Assembly (NCBI RefSeq): GCF_000455365.1
Contig: NZ_HG315687.1
Span: 1-64,000 of the forward strand
Length of the DNA stretch: 64,000 bases
Origin: Halopiger djelfimassiliensis
GTDB lineage: Archaea > Halobacteriota > Halobacteria > Halobacteriales > Natrialbaceae
Direction of reading: 5' to 3'
Shown here in pieces: positions 8,624-19,336 of this stretch. Position 1 is the first letter of the stretch. Every line of letters begins with the position of its first letter. The position numbers were made by a program, and so were the translations under genes. The notes below the pieces were generated by a model. That model searched no databases, had not been told where the DNA came from, and worked only from the letters and a program-made list of their open reading frames with translations.

Positions 8624-9802
8624 TCAGTAGCCGAGCGAGAGCGCCCAGTTGACGACGAGCGCGACGAATACGAGGGAGAGCAACGCGGCGAGGACGCCGA
8701 ACGAGACGCCCCAGCCGAAGAAGTCCGCCACGAGCCCGGTAACGACCGAGCCGAGCGCGCCGACGAAGCCGTAGACTGTCCGGACGAGTCCGAAGCCCGC
8801 TCCCCGTTCGGACTCGGAAAGGACGTCCATGAACCGCGGCAACAGGGCTGCCCCCCAGCCGAGGCCGGTCCCGAGCAACAGAACCGCGGCGACGAGGGCG
8901 AAAACGCCGGAGACGACCACCAGCAGGACGAAGCCGGTCGTGGCAAGGACCATACAACCCGCGGTCGCGAAGTCGCGCCCGTACCGGTCCGACACCGCGC
9001 CGACACCGACCTGCGTTACGGCCTGGACGACGAAGTACGCCGCGAAGACCGTCCCGGCGAGTTCGTCCGACTGCCCGCGATACTCGACGAGAAACGTCGG
9101 CAGAAACGATGACGTCGCCTGCCAGACGAACGCGCCCGCGATCGCCAGACAGACCGGAAAGGCGATTTGTGGCCGCGAGAGCAACTCGAGGAGGGGGCCG
9201 AGTTCGAATCGCTCGGCCATCGGCTGGTCGGGGCGGCGCGGTGCCGTCGGACGGACGCGCCACGCAAAGAGGACGAAAACCGGGATAGCAACCGCAGTGC
9301 CGATAGCGACGGCGGGTCGCCAGCCGTACCGGACGCCGATCCAGACCGCGATCGGCGGCGCGACGAGTCCGGCGGCGGGACCGCCGCTGTTGTGGATACC
9401 GATCGCGGCTCCGATTTCGTCGTATGTCCGCGTCAGAAGCGTCGTCGCGACGCTGTAGTGGAGTCCGGCGACGGCCCCGAGCAGGACGGTCCCGATCACG
9501 AAGCCCTCGAACACCGGCGCGAGCGCGAGAAAGCCGCTCGCGATCGCCGTCCCGCCGACGGCGACGAGGACGACCGGCCGTTCGCCGTACCGGTCGGCGA
9601 GGATGCCGCTTGGAAACTGCGAGAGGAAGTACGCCATCCACATTCCCGTCAGCGAAACGCCGATCAGGGAGTTCGAAACGTCGAACGCGTCGATGATCTG
9701 TGGGACAACCGGACTGATCGCCAGCCTCCCGACCATCGTCGCGAAGAACGCGAGCGTACACAGCGTGAGCACCGTCTCCTGATATCGCCAGCGCATCGTC
9801 AT
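8624..9802 (-). CDS. MFS transporter
   Basis: This 392-residue major facilitator protein has about twelve transmembrane helices in two bundles with a short cytoplasmic loop near residues 185-200. The signature GILADRYGERPVV lies between helices 2 and 3, and its repeat GAVSDRYGR sits in the second half. The substrate is unknown; the sequence resembles general efflux or anion:cation symporter-type members rather than sugar carriers. The gene stands alone, 126 bp from the lipoprotein gene at 9929. Confidence 0.85.
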   Translation of the reverse strand: MTMRWRYQETVLTLCTLAFFATMVGRLAISPVVPQIIDAFDVSNSLIGVSLTGMWMAYFLSQFPSGILADRYGERPVVLVAVGGTAIASGFLALAPVFEGFVIGTVLLGAVAGLHYSVATTLLTRTYDEIGAAIGIHNSGGPAAGLVAPPIAVWIGVRYGWRPAVAIGTAVAIPVFVLFAWRVRPTAPRRPDQPMAERFELGPLLELLSRPQIAFPVCLAIAGAFVWQATSSFLPTFLVEYRGQSDELAGTVFAAYFVVQAVTQVGVGAVSDRYGRDFATAGCMVLATTGFVLLVVVSGVFALVAAVLLLGTGLGWGAALLPRFMDVLSESERGAGFGLVRTVYGFVGALGSVVTGLVADFFGWGVSFGVLAALLSLVFVALVVNWALSLGY

Positions 9803-9928
9803 ACCGTCACGTCTCAGCCGGCCATCGAGCGGCTATTCGTTCGTCGCCGGCCCCGACGGATGAGCGTATTGATTCCGGCAGCCGAGCAGCACTCGAGCGT
9901 ATCAACTCCCGGACACGTGACCGCGTTC

Positions 9929-11425
9929 TTACGGCTGCTCGAGCACGCGTCCGGTCGCCTCGAACGCGGTGCCACCGTACGTCACCGTCCGCGTTCCGCC
10001 GTCGTCGTAGCCGACGGGTCCCAGGGCGGTGCTCCGGTCGGTCTGCAGGCGGACTTCCGTGACCCCGTTCTCGAAGAACGGGAGCGTGTTGCGAAACGCC
10101 CGGAACGGACGACGCGACAGTTGTTCCTCGATGAGTCGCTTGTCGCCGTCAGCACCGTCCGTGCGCGTGACCGTGAACGTCGCCGGCCGGCGCGCGTCGT
10201 CGTGGTTTGGCAACCGGACGACGATCGTCTCGCCCTCGCGTTCGACCGACGCCTCGGACTCCGGGGCGATCGAAAGGGTCGGTGCCTCGAGATCGAGCAT
10301 CGCCGCGTGGGTCTCGTCGTCGAGGCTGTAGCCGACGGTGTAGGCGTACCGCCCGCCGCCAAGGTGGCCGACGGTACGAACGCCGTCGACCGGGATCGGC
10401 TCGCCGTGATAGAGGTGAAGTTCGGTCTCGTCGATCTCGCCAGGGGTGATGGATCCGGCCGGGAGGGGCCATCCCCACGGCTCGACGGGAAACCACTTCC
10501 CGTCGACCAGTTTGTAGAGTCGCCACCGGTACGGGTTCCCGACCATCGGCTCTCGAGCGCGGTTGACGAGGTCGAACTCGACGGCTCCGGGTGCGGTGAC
10601 GGACTCGACGTCGGGACGGAGGGACACCTCCGTCGTCGGCCCGGCGTCGTGATACCACGCCGTCTCCGAATCGGGGATGGAGGGGACGGCCGCGTCGGCG
10701 AACCGCGACGGGGCTGTCGGCCCCGGTTCGTCGGTGGGCCAGATCGCGATCGAGAACCCGTCGCCACGCCGGGAAAACCGGTACGTTCCGGAACCGATCG
10801 GCGGTTCATCGCGATCGTGATGGCCGACCAGCGAGTACTCGAGGGCGAGCCGTTGCTCGCCCTCGAGCGTGATCGTCTCGGGGAACCACTCGTCACGGAC
10901 GGAGGCGACGCGCCAGCGCCCGTCCGCGTCGCGGTCGACGGCGGGAGCCGTCTCGACGAGGTCGTGGTCCGCGGTTGGAACGAGATAGACGATGCCGCCC
11001 TCGTCATCGCGACTCAACGGGGGGTCGTCGAGGACGACGAGCCGACGCGGCCTGAACGTCTGGGCGAACGGCCGCCCGTTCTCGATCACGGCCGTCAGGC
11101 GGGCCGGCGAGTCGTTCGTCGCCGGCGCTGCTAAATCGATCTCGAGACGGAGCCCATCCGCCGTCGAAAAGCGACCGCCGACGACCGCCGCCGACAGCGG
11201 GGCGGTCTCGAAGTCGACGACGGTCGGGACGTCCTCTAGCGGCGACGCGACGTCCCGATCCGCCGGGACCGATCCGGGTTCGTGGCCAGCCGAGCCCGTT
11301 TCGTTCGACGATCGTTGTGAATCGCCGGCAAGTTTCAGACACCCGGCGACGAGGGCAGTACTGCCCGAAGCGGTAGCGAGGAACGTACGGCGGTCCATGC
11401 GGGAGTAGTCCAGCGGTTCCGACAT
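9929..11425 (-). CDS. Tat-exported lipoprotein of unknown function
   Basis: The N-terminus has a twin-arginine motif ([13 protein letters not shown]) followed by a short hydrophobic stretch and a lipobox-like LVAGC, typical of haloarchaeal Tat lipoproteins anchored outside the cell. The remaining 460 residues look like a string of beta-rich domains (several RLxxVIENG and [10 protein letters not shown]-like segments), suggesting immunoglobulin-like folds. No catalytic motif is visible. A second possible start is the ATG at 11398, which would put the RR motif at residues 3-4. Confidence 0.7.
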   Translation of the reverse strand: MSEPLDYSRMDRRTFLATASGSTALVAGCLKLAGDSQRSSNETGSAGHEPGSVPADRDVASPLEDVPTVVDFETAPLSAAVVGGRFSTADGLRLEIDLAAPATNDSPARLTAVIENGRPFAQTFRPRRLVVLDDPPLSRDDEGGIVYLVPTADHDLVETAPAVDRDADGRWRVASVRDEWFPETITLEGEQRLALEYSLVGHHDRDEPPIGSGTYRFSRRGDGFSIAIWPTDEPGPTAPSRFADAAVPSIPDSETAWYHDAGPTTEVSLRPDVESVTAPGAVEFDLVNRAREPMVGNPYRWRLYKLVDGKWFPVEPWGWPLPAGSITPGEIDETELHLYHGEPIPVDGVRTVGHLGGGRYAYTVGYSLDDETHAAMLDLEAPTLSIAPESEASVEREGETIVVRLPNHDDARRPATFTVTRTDGADGDKRLIEEQLSRRPFRAFRNTLPFFENGVTEVRLQTDRSTALGPVGYDDGGTRTVTYGGTAFEATGRVLEQP

Positions 11426-11528
11426 AAGTTTTCAGGAAAGGAACACGACCGCCGTCGCCGCCGCGACGCCGACGGGTGGGATGGACGGCGAACGCACCGC
11501 TTTTGCACGTCCCGTCAGTAACGCCGGT

Positions 11529-12533
11529 ATGGACCTCACCCATCGCCCCCGGCGGCTCCGACAGGACCGGGTTCGCGGGCTCGTCAGCGAGACGCGCCTC
11601 GAGCCATCGGATCTCATCGCGCCGGTGTTCGTCGACGCGACGACCGACGAGCGACGGCCGATCGAGTCGATGCCCGGCCACGAACGGGTCCCGATCGACG
11701 ACGCCGTCGCCCGCGTCGAGGAAGTCCGCGAGACCGGCGTCGAAGCCGTCATGCTCTTCGGGATTCCGGAGTCGAAAGACCCGGAGGGACGCCGCGCCTG
11801 GGCCGAAGACGGCGTCGTTCAGGAAGCGGTCCGGCGGATCACCGACGCGACCGACGCCTACGTCATTACCGACGTCTGTCTCTGTGAGTACACCGACCAC
11901 GGCCACTGTGGCCCGCTCGAGGACGGGTTGCGGACCGACGACGACCACGGCCCGGCCCGCGATCCGACCCTGACCGTCGACAACGACGCGACCCTCGAGT
12001 CGCTCGAGCGGATCGCCGTCTCCCACGCCGCGGCGGGCGCGGATATGGTCGCTCCCAGCGGGATGATGGACGGGATGGTGGCCGCCATCCGGACGGCGCT
12101 GGATCGGGAGGGCCACGAGCACGTCCCGATCATGAGCTATGCCGCCAAGTACGAAAGCGCCTTCTACGGCCCGTTCCGGGACGCGGCCGACGGCGCGCCG
12201 GCGTTCGGAAACCGCCGACACTACCAGATGGACCCCGCGAACGCCCGCGAAGCTCTCCGTGAGGTCAGGCTCGACGTCGAACAGGGGGCCGACGTCCTGA
12301 TGGTCAAACCCGCCCTGCCGTACCTCGATATCGTCGGCACCGTTCGCCGGGAGTTCGACCACCCGGTCGCCGCCTACAACGTCTCCGGCGAGTACGCCAT
12401 GCTCCACGCCGCCGCCGAGAAGGGGTGGCTCGATCTGGAGGCGGTCGCCCTCGAATCGCTGCTGTCGATCAAACGCGCGGGCGCGGACCTGATTCTGACG
12501 TACTTCGCGGAGGACGTCGCAGAGCGGCTGTAA
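11529..12533 (+). CDS. hemB: Delta-aminolevulinic acid dehydratase (porphobilinogen synthase)
   Basis: HemB condenses two 5-aminolevulinates to porphobilinogen, the second step of the C5 haem pathway. The 334-residue protein carries the zinc-cysteine segment [14 protein letters not shown] near residue 115 and the two active-site lysines in [11 protein letters not shown] near 200 and [11 protein letters not shown] near 255. I start at the ATG giving [11 protein letters not shown], as in the family; the open frame upstream lacks homology-like sequence. hemL, hemC, the uroporphyrinogen-III methyltransferase gene and hemD follow within 10 kb on the same strand. Confidence 0.95.
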   Translation: MDLTHRPRRLRQDRVRGLVSETRLEPSDLIAPVFVDATTDERRPIESMPGHERVPIDDAVARVEEVRETGVEAVMLFGIPESKDPEGRRAWAEDGVVQEAVRRITDATDAYVITDVCLCEYTDHGHCGPLEDGLRTDDDHGPARDPTLTVDNDATLESLERIAVSHAAAGADMVAPSGMMDGMVAAIRTALDREGHEHVPIMSYAAKYESAFYGPFRDAADGAPAFGNRRHYQMDPANAREALREVRLDVEQGADVLMVKPALPYLDIVGTVRREFDHPVAAYNVSGEYAMLHAAAEKGWLDLEAVALESLLSIKRAGADLILTYFAEDVAERL

Positions 12534-12934
12534 GCCGTCCCGGCCAGATGCGGCATCGTTTCGACGCCATGCTGGACGACACGTTCGTCGGCGGCGGCCG
12601 GCTATTAGACGATCGTCAACTCCCGGGGAGATCCCCGCCGTCGCGCGGCAGATATTGTCGCGCGCGAGCGATCGCCGGCCGATACGTCACGTGAAACCGA
12701 CGATCGGTCGAAGTTATTGGCCGATCTCCGACGGTAGCGCCCGACGGTGGTTGACGAACGCGGAATAGATGGCCGTCGTTCGAAAAACACGTCGTTTCCA
12801 ATCCCCTTATATGGATTAAATCCACATTAGATTTGGACGGTTTATCCTATTACCTATTGTTTCCACACGTTTGTCAACACTAAACCTTAAATAGAACAAG
12901 TACAACCAAATAGAGCGTGATTCAGAATACAATC
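12534..12934 (+). promoter_or_regulatory. AT-rich control region ahead of the ammonium transporter
   Basis: The first half holds no supported gene. From about 12790 the base composition turns AT-rich. It contains a perfect 13-bp palindrome, TGGATTAAATCCA (12812-12824), a near half-site (tttgga, about 12833-12838), and two TATA candidates: ttaaatag (12887-12894) and aaatag (12908-12913). The second lies about 26 nt before the ATG at 12935. The palindrome is a plausible operator for a nitrogen-responsive regulator. That is inference; I know of no defined haloarchaeal nitrogen operator of this sequence. Confidence 0.5.
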
Positions 12935-13015
12935 ATGGCCGATGCACTCAATAAGAACCTTGTTTGTATAGTTATTCCCTGCAAATGTGGCGAGGACATG
13001 GAGGTGACCGGTTGA
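12935..13015 (+). CDS. 26-residue upstream ORF overlapping the amtB start
   Basis: This small ORF (starting MADALNKN, with IPCKCGED near the end) stops in a TGATG string whose ATG is the start of the ammonium transporter. Its last codons contain ggaggtga, a strong Shine-Dalgarno sequence for that start. A TATA-like aaatag at 12908-12913 suggests the small ORF itself begins a leaderless mRNA. It may serve as a translational lead-in or attenuation peptide. The CKC pair could also be incidental. Whether it is translated is untested. Confidence 0.45.
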   Translation: MADALNKNLVCIVIPCKCGEDMEVTG

Positions 13016-14715
13016 TGGATCCGACGCTTCTACAGATCGATCCGCAGGTCGTCGCCGACGGAGTCAATCTCCTGTGGGTGCTGATCGCGACCTTTCTGAT
13101 CTTCTTCATGCATGCTGGCTTCGCCATGCTCGAGGCGGGCCAAGTGCGCTCGAAGAACGTCGCGAACCAGCTGACGAAGAACCTGCTGACCTGGAGCGTC
13201 GGGGTGACGGTGTTCTTCCTGCTCGGTGCCGCGATCGAAAGTTTCGCCGGCGGTACCGGGATATCGTTCGCGTTCGCGGCCGACAAGGCCAATGCGTGGG
13301 TCGACTGGCTGTTCGGCGCTGTCTTCGCGATGACGGCGGCGACCATCGTCTCGGGAGCCGTCGCCGGACGCGCGAAGCTCCGGGCATACGTCGGGTACAC
13401 GTTCGTGCTCGCCGCGGTCATCTACCCGGTCGTCTCCGGGATGGGCTGGGGTGACGCGGGGCCGCTCACCGCCGACGGGATGCTCGGTGACGCGCTCGGC
13501 GTCGGCTTCCATGACTTCGCAGGCGGGATGATCGTCCACGGGATGGGCGGCATCGCCGGCCTCACCGCCGCGTGGGTCCTCGGCCCGCGTATGGATCGGT
13601 ACAACGAGGACGGTACCGCGAACGTCATCCCGGGTCACTCGCTGACCTTCGCTGCGCTCGGCACGCTGATCCTCGCGTTCGGCTGGTACGGGTTCAACGT
13701 CGGAACCGCCGCGACGGTGTTCGATCCAGCGGCCGCCGCGGACGGGACGCTCGCTCTCGGCGACTTCGCTACCGTCGGCCGCGTCGCGATGACGACGACG
13801 ATCGCGATGGCCTGCGGCGCGATCGGGGCCGGCCTGATCGCCTGGCTCAAGACCGGTAAGGTCGACACCCTCTACGTCGCCAACGGGTTGTTGGCCGGCC
13901 TGGTCGGCATCACCGCGATTCCCGACACCACCGCCTGGTGGGGCGCGTTCGTCGTCGGCGGCGTCTGCGGGGCACAACTGCCGCTCGTCTTCGAGTTCGT
14001 CGAGACACGCCTGCAGATCGACGATGTCTGTGCGGTCTTTCCCGTACACGGCTCGGCGGGGGTCATCGGGACGCTCCTGTTCCCGTTCGTGGCGGCCCCG
14101 GGTGAAGTCGCCAGCGTCGGCCCCGCGTTCGCGGCTCAGATTGCGGGCGTCGCCGTCATCACCGCCTGGACGGTCGCTGCGACCGCGATCATCTTCGGCG
14201 CGTTCACGGCCGTCGGCCAGGCTCGAGTCACACCCGAACACGAACGGGAGGGACTCGACGTCTCCGAACACGGCGTCGACACGTACCCCGAGTTCGGCCA
14301 GCCGGACGTCGCTGCCGACGGCGGCCCCGCCACCGAGGTCCTCCGTGCGGACGGCGGCGACTCCACCGACGGCGACCTCGAGATGGTTACGGCGATCGTC
14401 CGCCCCGACCGTCTCGGGGCGATCAAGACGGCGCTTGCGGACGTCGGCGCGCCGTCGTTGACCGTCACGAACGTCTCCGGTCGCGGCTCCCAGCCCGCCA
14501 AGAAGGGACAGTGGCGCGGCGAGGAGTACACGGTCGATCTCCACCAGAAAGTCAAGATCGAGTGCGTCGTCGCCGACGTTCCCGCCGCGGACGTCGTCGA
14601 CGCCATCGCCGAGGCCGCAAACACCGGTGAACCCGGCGACGGGAAGATCTTCGTGTTGCCCGTCGAGGACGCCTACCAGGTCCGGACCGGCAAAACCGGA
14701 CGGGACGCCGTCTAA
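13015..14715 (+). CDS. amtB: Ammonium transporter fused to a GlnK/P-II domain
   Basis: Residues 1 to about 410 form an Amt channel with around eleven helices; [24 protein letters not shown]-like and [11 protein letters not shown] segments are typical. After an acidic linker, residues about 455-566 are a full P-II domain: [19 protein letters not shown] at its start, a T-loop ([21 protein letters not shown]), and the C-terminal [23 protein letters not shown] proteins normally block AmtB as separate trimers, so this protein carries its own plug. The T-loop has Trp where bacterial P-II has the uridylylated Tyr51, so control by uridylylation is unlikely. The start at 13015 follows a strong ribosome-binding site inside the upstream ORF. 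Confidence 0.92.
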   Translation: MDPTLLQIDPQVVADGVNLLWVLIATFLIFFMHAGFAMLEAGQVRSKNVANQLTKNLLTWSVGVTVFFLLGAAIESFAGGTGISFAFAADKANAWVDWLFGAVFAMTAATIVSGAVAGRAKLRAYVGYTFVLAAVIYPVVSGMGWGDAGPLTADGMLGDALGVGFHDFAGGMIVHGMGGIAGLTAAWVLGPRMDRYNEDGTANVIPGHSLTFAALGTLILAFGWYGFNVGTAATVFDPAAAADGTLALGDFATVGRVAMTTTIAMACGAIGAGLIAWLKTGKVDTLYVANGLLAGLVGITAIPDTTAWWGAFVVGGVCGAQLPLVFEFVETRLQIDDVCAVFPVHGSAGVIGTLLFPFVAAPGEVASVGPAFAAQIAGVAVITAWTVAATAIIFGAFTAVGQARVTPEHEREGLDVSEHGVDTYPEFGQPDVAADGGPATEVLRADGGDSTDGDLEMVTAIVRPDRLGAIKTALADVGAPSLTVTNVSGRGSQPAKKGQWRGEEYTVDLHQKVKIECVVADVPAADVVDAIAEAANTGEPGDGKIFVLPVEDAYQVRTGKTGRDAV

Positions 14716-14880
14716 GTGCGCGGCTCGAGGGGATCGCCGTCGACCCTTTCCGTTCGTCGATGGGAACGCTCGAGTCGGCCGCTCGTTGCGACACACTCGA
14801 GGCGTACACGTTCGGCAGCTAACGGCGGCTCGCGGGGGAATCTCGGTACTACTTTCCCGTCGGCTTTCATACAGCCGGGT

Positions 14881-16221
14881 ATGAGCGACGACAACTCACG
14901 CGAGCTGTACGACCGGGCGCTGTCGGTCATGCCCGGCGGGGTCAACTCGGCGGTTCGTGCGGCGATCGAACCCTATCCCTTCTTCGTCCGGAAGGGCGAC
15001 GGCGGCCACGTCATCGACGCGGACGGCAACCGCTATATCGACTGGGTGATGGGGCTCGGTCCGCTCCTGTTGGGCCACACGCTGCCGGAACAGGTACAGG
15101 CGGGGATCCAGCAACGGGCCAGCGAGGGGCCGATGTACGGTGCGCCCACCGAGATCGAGGTCGATCTCGCGGAGTTCGTCGTCCGCCACGTCCCCAGCGT
15201 CGAGAAGATCCGGTTCGTCAACTCCGGTACCGAGGCGACGACGTCGGCCGTCCGCCTCGCGCGGGGCTACACCGGCCGGAACAAGATCGTCGTCATGCAG
15301 GGTGGCTACCACGGCGCTCAGGAGTCGACGCTGGTCGAGGGTGATGCCGAGAACCCACGCCCCTCCTCGGCGGGGATTCCGCAATCGTTCTCCGAGCACA
15401 CCCTGCCGGTCCCGTTCAACGACGAGGACGCGATGCGGGCGGTCTTCGAGGACCACGGCGACGACATCGCCGCCGTCCTCACCGAGCCGATCCTCGGCAA
15501 CCACGGCATCGTCTACCCCGAAGACGGCTACCACGAGTTCCTTCGCGAGATCACCGCGGAACACGGCTCACTGCTGATCTTCGACGAGGTCATCACCGGC
15601 TTCCGCGTGGGCGGGCTGGGGTGTGCCCAAAGCGAGTTCGGCGTCACGCCCGACCTGACCACCTTCGGCAAGATCATCGGCGGCGGCTTCCCCGTCGGCG
15701 CTATCGGCGGCCGCGCCGACATCATCGAACACTTCACGCCCTCCGGCGACGTCTTCCAGGCCGGCACCTTCTCCGGCCACCCCGTCACGATGGCCGCCGG
15801 CCTCGAGACCCTGCAGTTCGCCGCCGAAAACGACGTCTACGGGCACGTCGATCGACTCGGCGACCGATTGCGCCGCGGCCTGACCGACATCGTCGCCGAT
15901 CAGGCCCCGAGCTACACGGTCACCGGCACCGCCAGCATGTTCAAGGTGATCTTCACCCGGGACGGTCCCGACTCGCTCGAGGGCCAGTGTGAGGCCGGCT
16001 GTCGACAGGACGCCGACTGTCCGCGCTACGACTACGCGCCGAAAAACGCCGCCGACGTGAAAAACGCGGAAACCGAGCGCTGGCGGCGCATCTTCTGGGG
16101 CCAGATGAAAGACCAGGACGTGTTCCTCTCGCAAAACCAGTTCGAGTGCCAGTTCGTCAGCTACGGCCACACCGACGAGGACGTCGACCGGACGCTCGAG
16201 GCCTACAAGGAAGCGCTGTAG
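14881..16221 (+). CDS. hemL: Glutamate-1-semialdehyde 2,1-aminomutase
   Basis: HemL converts glutamate-1-semialdehyde to 5-aminolevulinate with PLP. The 446-residue protein begins with [19 protein letters not shown], contains FVNSGTEAT near residue 112, [11 protein letters not shown] near 235 and the PLP lysine in [12 protein letters not shown] near 265. Residues 360-400 include a Cys/Asp-rich insertion ([18 protein letters not shown]) present in archaeal forms. The frame is open upstream, but the family N-terminus fits the ATG at 14881. It lies 165 bp downstream of the Amt fusion gene, which links nitrogen supply and tetrapyrrole synthesis by position. Confidence 0.95.
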   Translation: MSDDNSRELYDRALSVMPGGVNSAVRAAIEPYPFFVRKGDGGHVIDADGNRYIDWVMGLGPLLLGHTLPEQVQAGIQQRASEGPMYGAPTEIEVDLAEFVVRHVPSVEKIRFVNSGTEATTSAVRLARGYTGRNKIVVMQGGYHGAQESTLVEGDAENPRPSSAGIPQSFSEHTLPVPFNDEDAMRAVFEDHGDDIAAVLTEPILGNHGIVYPEDGYHEFLREITAEHGSLLIFDEVITGFRVGGLGCAQSEFGVTPDLTTFGKIIGGGFPVGAIGGRADIIEHFTPSGDVFQAGTFSGHPVTMAAGLETLQFAAENDVYGHVDRLGDRLRRGLTDIVADQAPSYTVTGTASMFKVIFTRDGPDSLEGQCEAGCRQDADCPRYDYAPKNAADVKNAETERWRRIFWGQMKDQDVFLSQNQFECQFVSYGHTDEDVDRTLEAYKEAL

Positions 16222-16304
16222 GGCCGCAGGTCCCCGCCGGAGGCGAGTCGGGGTGCAGGGATCGACACACGTATCCACCGCGGTCGGGAACGTCAGCCCA
16301 GTCG

Positions 16305-16988
16305 ATGACCCCGGTGTCGACGAGCGTCGACGAGACCGACTGGGCGCGGGTCGTCGAGCGGCTCCTGTATCTCTTTCCGCCGGTGGTCGGCGTCGGTATC
16401 GTCGGCGTCCTCCAGGAAACCGAGCCCGGCGTTCCCGGACTCCAGCGGGGGTTGCTCCTGCTTAGCTCCGTTGGATACACGTTCCTTACGTTCGGACTGG
16501 CGACGGCGCTCTTTTTCGACGCCCGACGGGTTCGCCGGCGGCCACGAGCCAGCGGGAACTGGCAGCCGAACCCGTGGCTCAACGCGGTTTTCGCGCTCGT
16601 CTGGGCACCGGTTGCCGGCGTGAGCTATCTCGCGCGCCGACACGGACGCTTCGGAACGCCGCCCGGTCGGGCCGACTGGTGGCTCATCGTCGCGCTCTCG
16701 CTCGGAACGACGGTATTCGGCACCGTCGCAGCGGGGGTTGCGGTCGTCTTCTCGCTCCCCGGACTGCTCTCGACGGCCGTTGGAACGGCCGGCGCGGTCG
16801 CCTTCGGGACGTTTCCGGTCGCGATCCACCAGGACGCGGCCTACGTCAGCGCCACGAGCGACTCGTGGCGGCCGAACCCGGGGCTGTACCTCGGGTTAGC
16901 GTTTCTGAGCCTGTTCGCACCGCCGCTACAGCCGCTCGTCGCCGGGTACTACCTCCTCCGGCGACGGCGGACGCTCGGAACGCCGTAG
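16305..16988 (+). CDS. Haloarchaeal integral membrane protein
   Basis: This 227-residue protein has five or six hydrophobic helices (for example LYLFPPVVGVGIVGVL, LLLLSSVGYTFLTFGL, NAVFALVWAPVAGVSYL, LIVALSLGTTVFGTV) separated by short Arg-rich loops, and the duplicated motif NWQPNPWLNAVF / SWRPNPGLYLGLA. The repeat suggests an internal duplication of a three-helix unit. I recognise no function. The ATG at 16305 avoids an Arg-rich extension that overlaps hemL. Confidence 0.65.
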   Translation: MTPVSTSVDETDWARVVERLLYLFPPVVGVGIVGVLQETEPGVPGLQRGLLLLSSVGYTFLTFGLATALFFDARRVRRRPRASGNWQPNPWLNAVFALVWAPVAGVSYLARRHGRFGTPPGRADWWLIVALSLGTTVFGTVAAGVAVVFSLPGLLSTAVGTAGAVAFGTFPVAIHQDAAYVSATSDSWRPNPGLYLGLAFLSLFAPPLQPLVAGYYLLRRRRTLGTP

Positions 16989-17023
16989 CGACACAGGCGA
17001 CGAAAGAACGGAGCGGGAACGTC

Positions 17024-19336
17024 TCAGTCGTCGTCGCTAACCGGCTCGATGGAGTCGTCGCCGAAGATCCGATCGGCGATGACGTGGCTGCGGGTTTCCT
17101 CGGCCGTCGCCTTCCGCTGGAAGAGCAACTTCGCGGCGACGTCCCACGCGAAGACGGCCGCCCCCAGAATCAACAGCGTGTCCCCGGGCATGCGCAGCCA
17201 GAACAGCGTCTGGATCAGCCCGCCGTTGTAGAACTCGAGGCTGCGCGAGGCGGCGTACCCCTCGGTAAAGGCGACCTCGAGTTGCAGGAAGCCGACCGGC
17301 AACAGCGAGAGGAACAACATGAGCGCGAGGCCGGCGTTGCACAGCCAGAACGACCAGCGGAGTCGCCTGTCCGTCCACTTCTCGGCCCGGGTGGTCACCC
17401 GGAGGATGTAGACGGCCATTCCCATCGCGAGGAAGCCGAACGCGCCGAACATCGCGCCGTGGGCGTGGGCGACGGTGAGGTAGGTCCCGCTCTGGAAGTA
17501 GCTGATCACCGGCAGGTTGATGAAAAAGCCGATGACGCCCGCGCCGAAGAAGTTCCAGACGCTCGAGGCGACGATGAAGTAAAACGCCATCCGGTAGGGG
17601 AAGTCCGTCCCCGCGGTATCCATCGCGCGGTAGTGGCCAAGCGCCTCGTAGAGGATAAACAGCAGCGGGATGAACTCGAGCGTCGAGAAGACGCTCCCGA
17701 TGGGGAGCCACACTTCGGGGAGGCCGGCCCACCAGTAGTGGTGAGAGACGCCGATGATACCGCTTCCCATCACGAGCGCGGCCTGGAAGATGACGGCCTT
17801 CTCGGCGGACTTCTTGGACAGGAGGTTCATCGAAACCAGCGTCAGGGCGATGACGACGAGGACGAAGAATTCGAAGACGCCCTCGACCCACATGTGGACG
17901 ACCCACCAGCGCCAGAACTCGGTCATGACGAAGTTCGTCTTGGGCGTGTAGAGGAAGCCTGCCATGAACAGCAGCCCGATCGAGCCGCCCGCGTAGACGA
18001 TCATGTGGGCCAGCCCGTAGCGAGGCTCGCGGTCGAGCAAGGGTTTGAAGCCGCGCGCCACGAGTGCGGTCCACCCGAGGAAGCCGACCAACAGCCCGGT
18101 CTGCCAGATGCGCCCGATCTCCAGGTACTCGAGACCTTCGTTACCCAGCAGCCACCACAGTTGACCGTCGAAGGCGTTGTTGATGCCGAGCCAGATACCC
18201 GCGAGGCCGCCGACGGCGACCACGAGCAACGCGCCGACGAGGCCTTTGACGTACAGCGCCTGTCGACGCGGCTCACGGCCGGTCAGAAGCGGCGCGAGGA
18301 ACAGGCCGGCACCGAGCCACATCGTCGCGATCCAGAGGACCCCCAGATCGACGTGCCAGGTTCGAACGATCGTCCACGGGAGATACTCGAGGATGTCGAT
18401 CCCGACGGCTTCGTGAAGCCCGAAGAAGTCGTCGCGCTCGACGTAGTAGTGGGCGAGCAATCCCCCCAGCAGCGTCTGGGCAACGAACAACAGCGCACCG
18501 ATGAGGACGAATCTGGTACTCAGGAGTTGACTCGGCGTCAAATCGATATCGCGCGGGTGAGGGATCGAGACGCCCTCGGACTCGGGCTCGGGTAGTTCGA
18601 CGGCCCGGTAGAGCCAGATGGCGATCCCGGCACCGGCGACCAGCAGGACCATCGCGATGACACTCCAGGTCATCACCGGTCCGCCGGCGTCGTTGCCCGC
18701 GGCGGGCGAGTACGGGAAGTCGTTGGTAAACGAGGCGTCCGAACCGGGGCGGTCGGTGTGGGAGATCCAGGCGGTCCACAGCGCGAAGTCGGCGAACTGC
18801 TCGGCCTCTTCTTCGCTCGGAATCAGTCCCTCTTGAACGCCACGCTCGCGGTCGCCCTCGTGGTAGCGCTCGACGTACTCTTCACGGACCTGCTCGTGGG
18901 CGTACGCCTCGGCCGCGGAGTACTCGACCCGCTCGCCGTGCGTACTCGACTGGAGTTCCTGTCGGACCGTTTCGTCGATCCCGGCCTGTTCGGCCGTCTC
19001 GAGGTCCTCGTAGGCCGTCTCGTACTCTTCTTGCGCGTAATAGTCGCGCATGTACTCGGTCTTCAACTCGAGCGCGTCGGCAGTGTAATCCGTATCGTAG
19101 TAACTACCGCGGCCCAGCATCGACCCCTGATTCATCAAGCCGTTCTCCTGAAAGACCATCTTCCCGGACTGGACGTCGGCGCTCGTCGCGACGGTCTCAC
19201 CGTCGGGGCCGACGATGGTATCGGGGATTTCCGGTTCGTTCGCGTAGGACAGCCACGCCCCACCGCCCATGACGATGAGGTTCACGACGAAAATCGTCGC
19301 GAGAAACATGGCGAGTTGCTTTCTGGTTACCTTCAT
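17024..19336 (-). CDS. norB: Quinol-dependent nitric oxide reductase (qNOR)
   Basis: This 770-residue membrane enzyme reduces NO to N2O with quinol electrons. The first 230 residues are the extra qNOR N-terminal segment (one helix plus an acidic periplasmic domain), followed by about twelve helices with the haem-copper-type ligands: TWHVDLG, HMWVEGVFEFF, GVSHHYWW and AHAHGAMFG. No haem-c motif is present, so this is the single-subunit type. I start at the ATG giving MKVTRKQL rather than a TTG 33 bp upstream. Next to it, on the same strand, is a truncated haemoglobin, which fits NO detoxification or denitrification. Confidence 0.92.
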   Translation of the reverse strand: MKVTRKQLAMFLATIFVVNLIVMGGGAWLSYANEPEIPDTIVGPDGETVATSADVQSGKMVFQENGLMNQGSMLGRGSYYDTDYTADALELKTEYMRDYYAQEEYETAYEDLETAEQAGIDETVRQELQSSTHGERVEYSAAEAYAHEQVREEYVERYHEGDRERGVQEGLIPSEEEAEQFADFALWTAWISHTDRPGSDASFTNDFPYSPAAGNDAGGPVMTWSVIAMVLLVAGAGIAIWLYRAVELPEPESEGVSIPHPRDIDLTPSQLLSTRFVLIGALLFVAQTLLGGLLAHYYVERDDFFGLHEAVGIDILEYLPWTIVRTWHVDLGVLWIATMWLGAGLFLAPLLTGREPRRQALYVKGLVGALLVVAVGGLAGIWLGINNAFDGQLWWLLGNEGLEYLEIGRIWQTGLLVGFLGWTALVARGFKPLLDREPRYGLAHMIVYAGGSIGLLFMAGFLYTPKTNFVMTEFWRWWVVHMWVEGVFEFFVLVVIALTLVSMNLLSKKSAEKAVIFQAALVMGSGIIGVSHHYWWAGLPEVWLPIGSVFSTLEFIPLLFILYEALGHYRAMDTAGTDFPYRMAFYFIVASSVWNFFGAGVIGFFINLPVISYFQSGTYLTVAHAHGAMFGAFGFLAMGMAVYILRVTTRAEKWTDRRLRWSFWLCNAGLALMLFLSLLPVGFLQLEVAFTEGYAASRSLEFYNGGLIQTLFWLRMPGDTLLILGAAVFAWDVAAKLLFQRKATAEETRSHVIADRIFGDDSIEPVSDDD

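Noticed and set aside
8439-9761. 440-residue minus-strand ORF opposite the MFS gene
   Set aside because: It is an Arg/Asp-rich shadow of the transporter gene in another frame.
12605-12825. Short minus-strand ORFs in the hemB-amtB gap
   Set aside because: They have no start context or family resemblance; the region is better read as a promoter.
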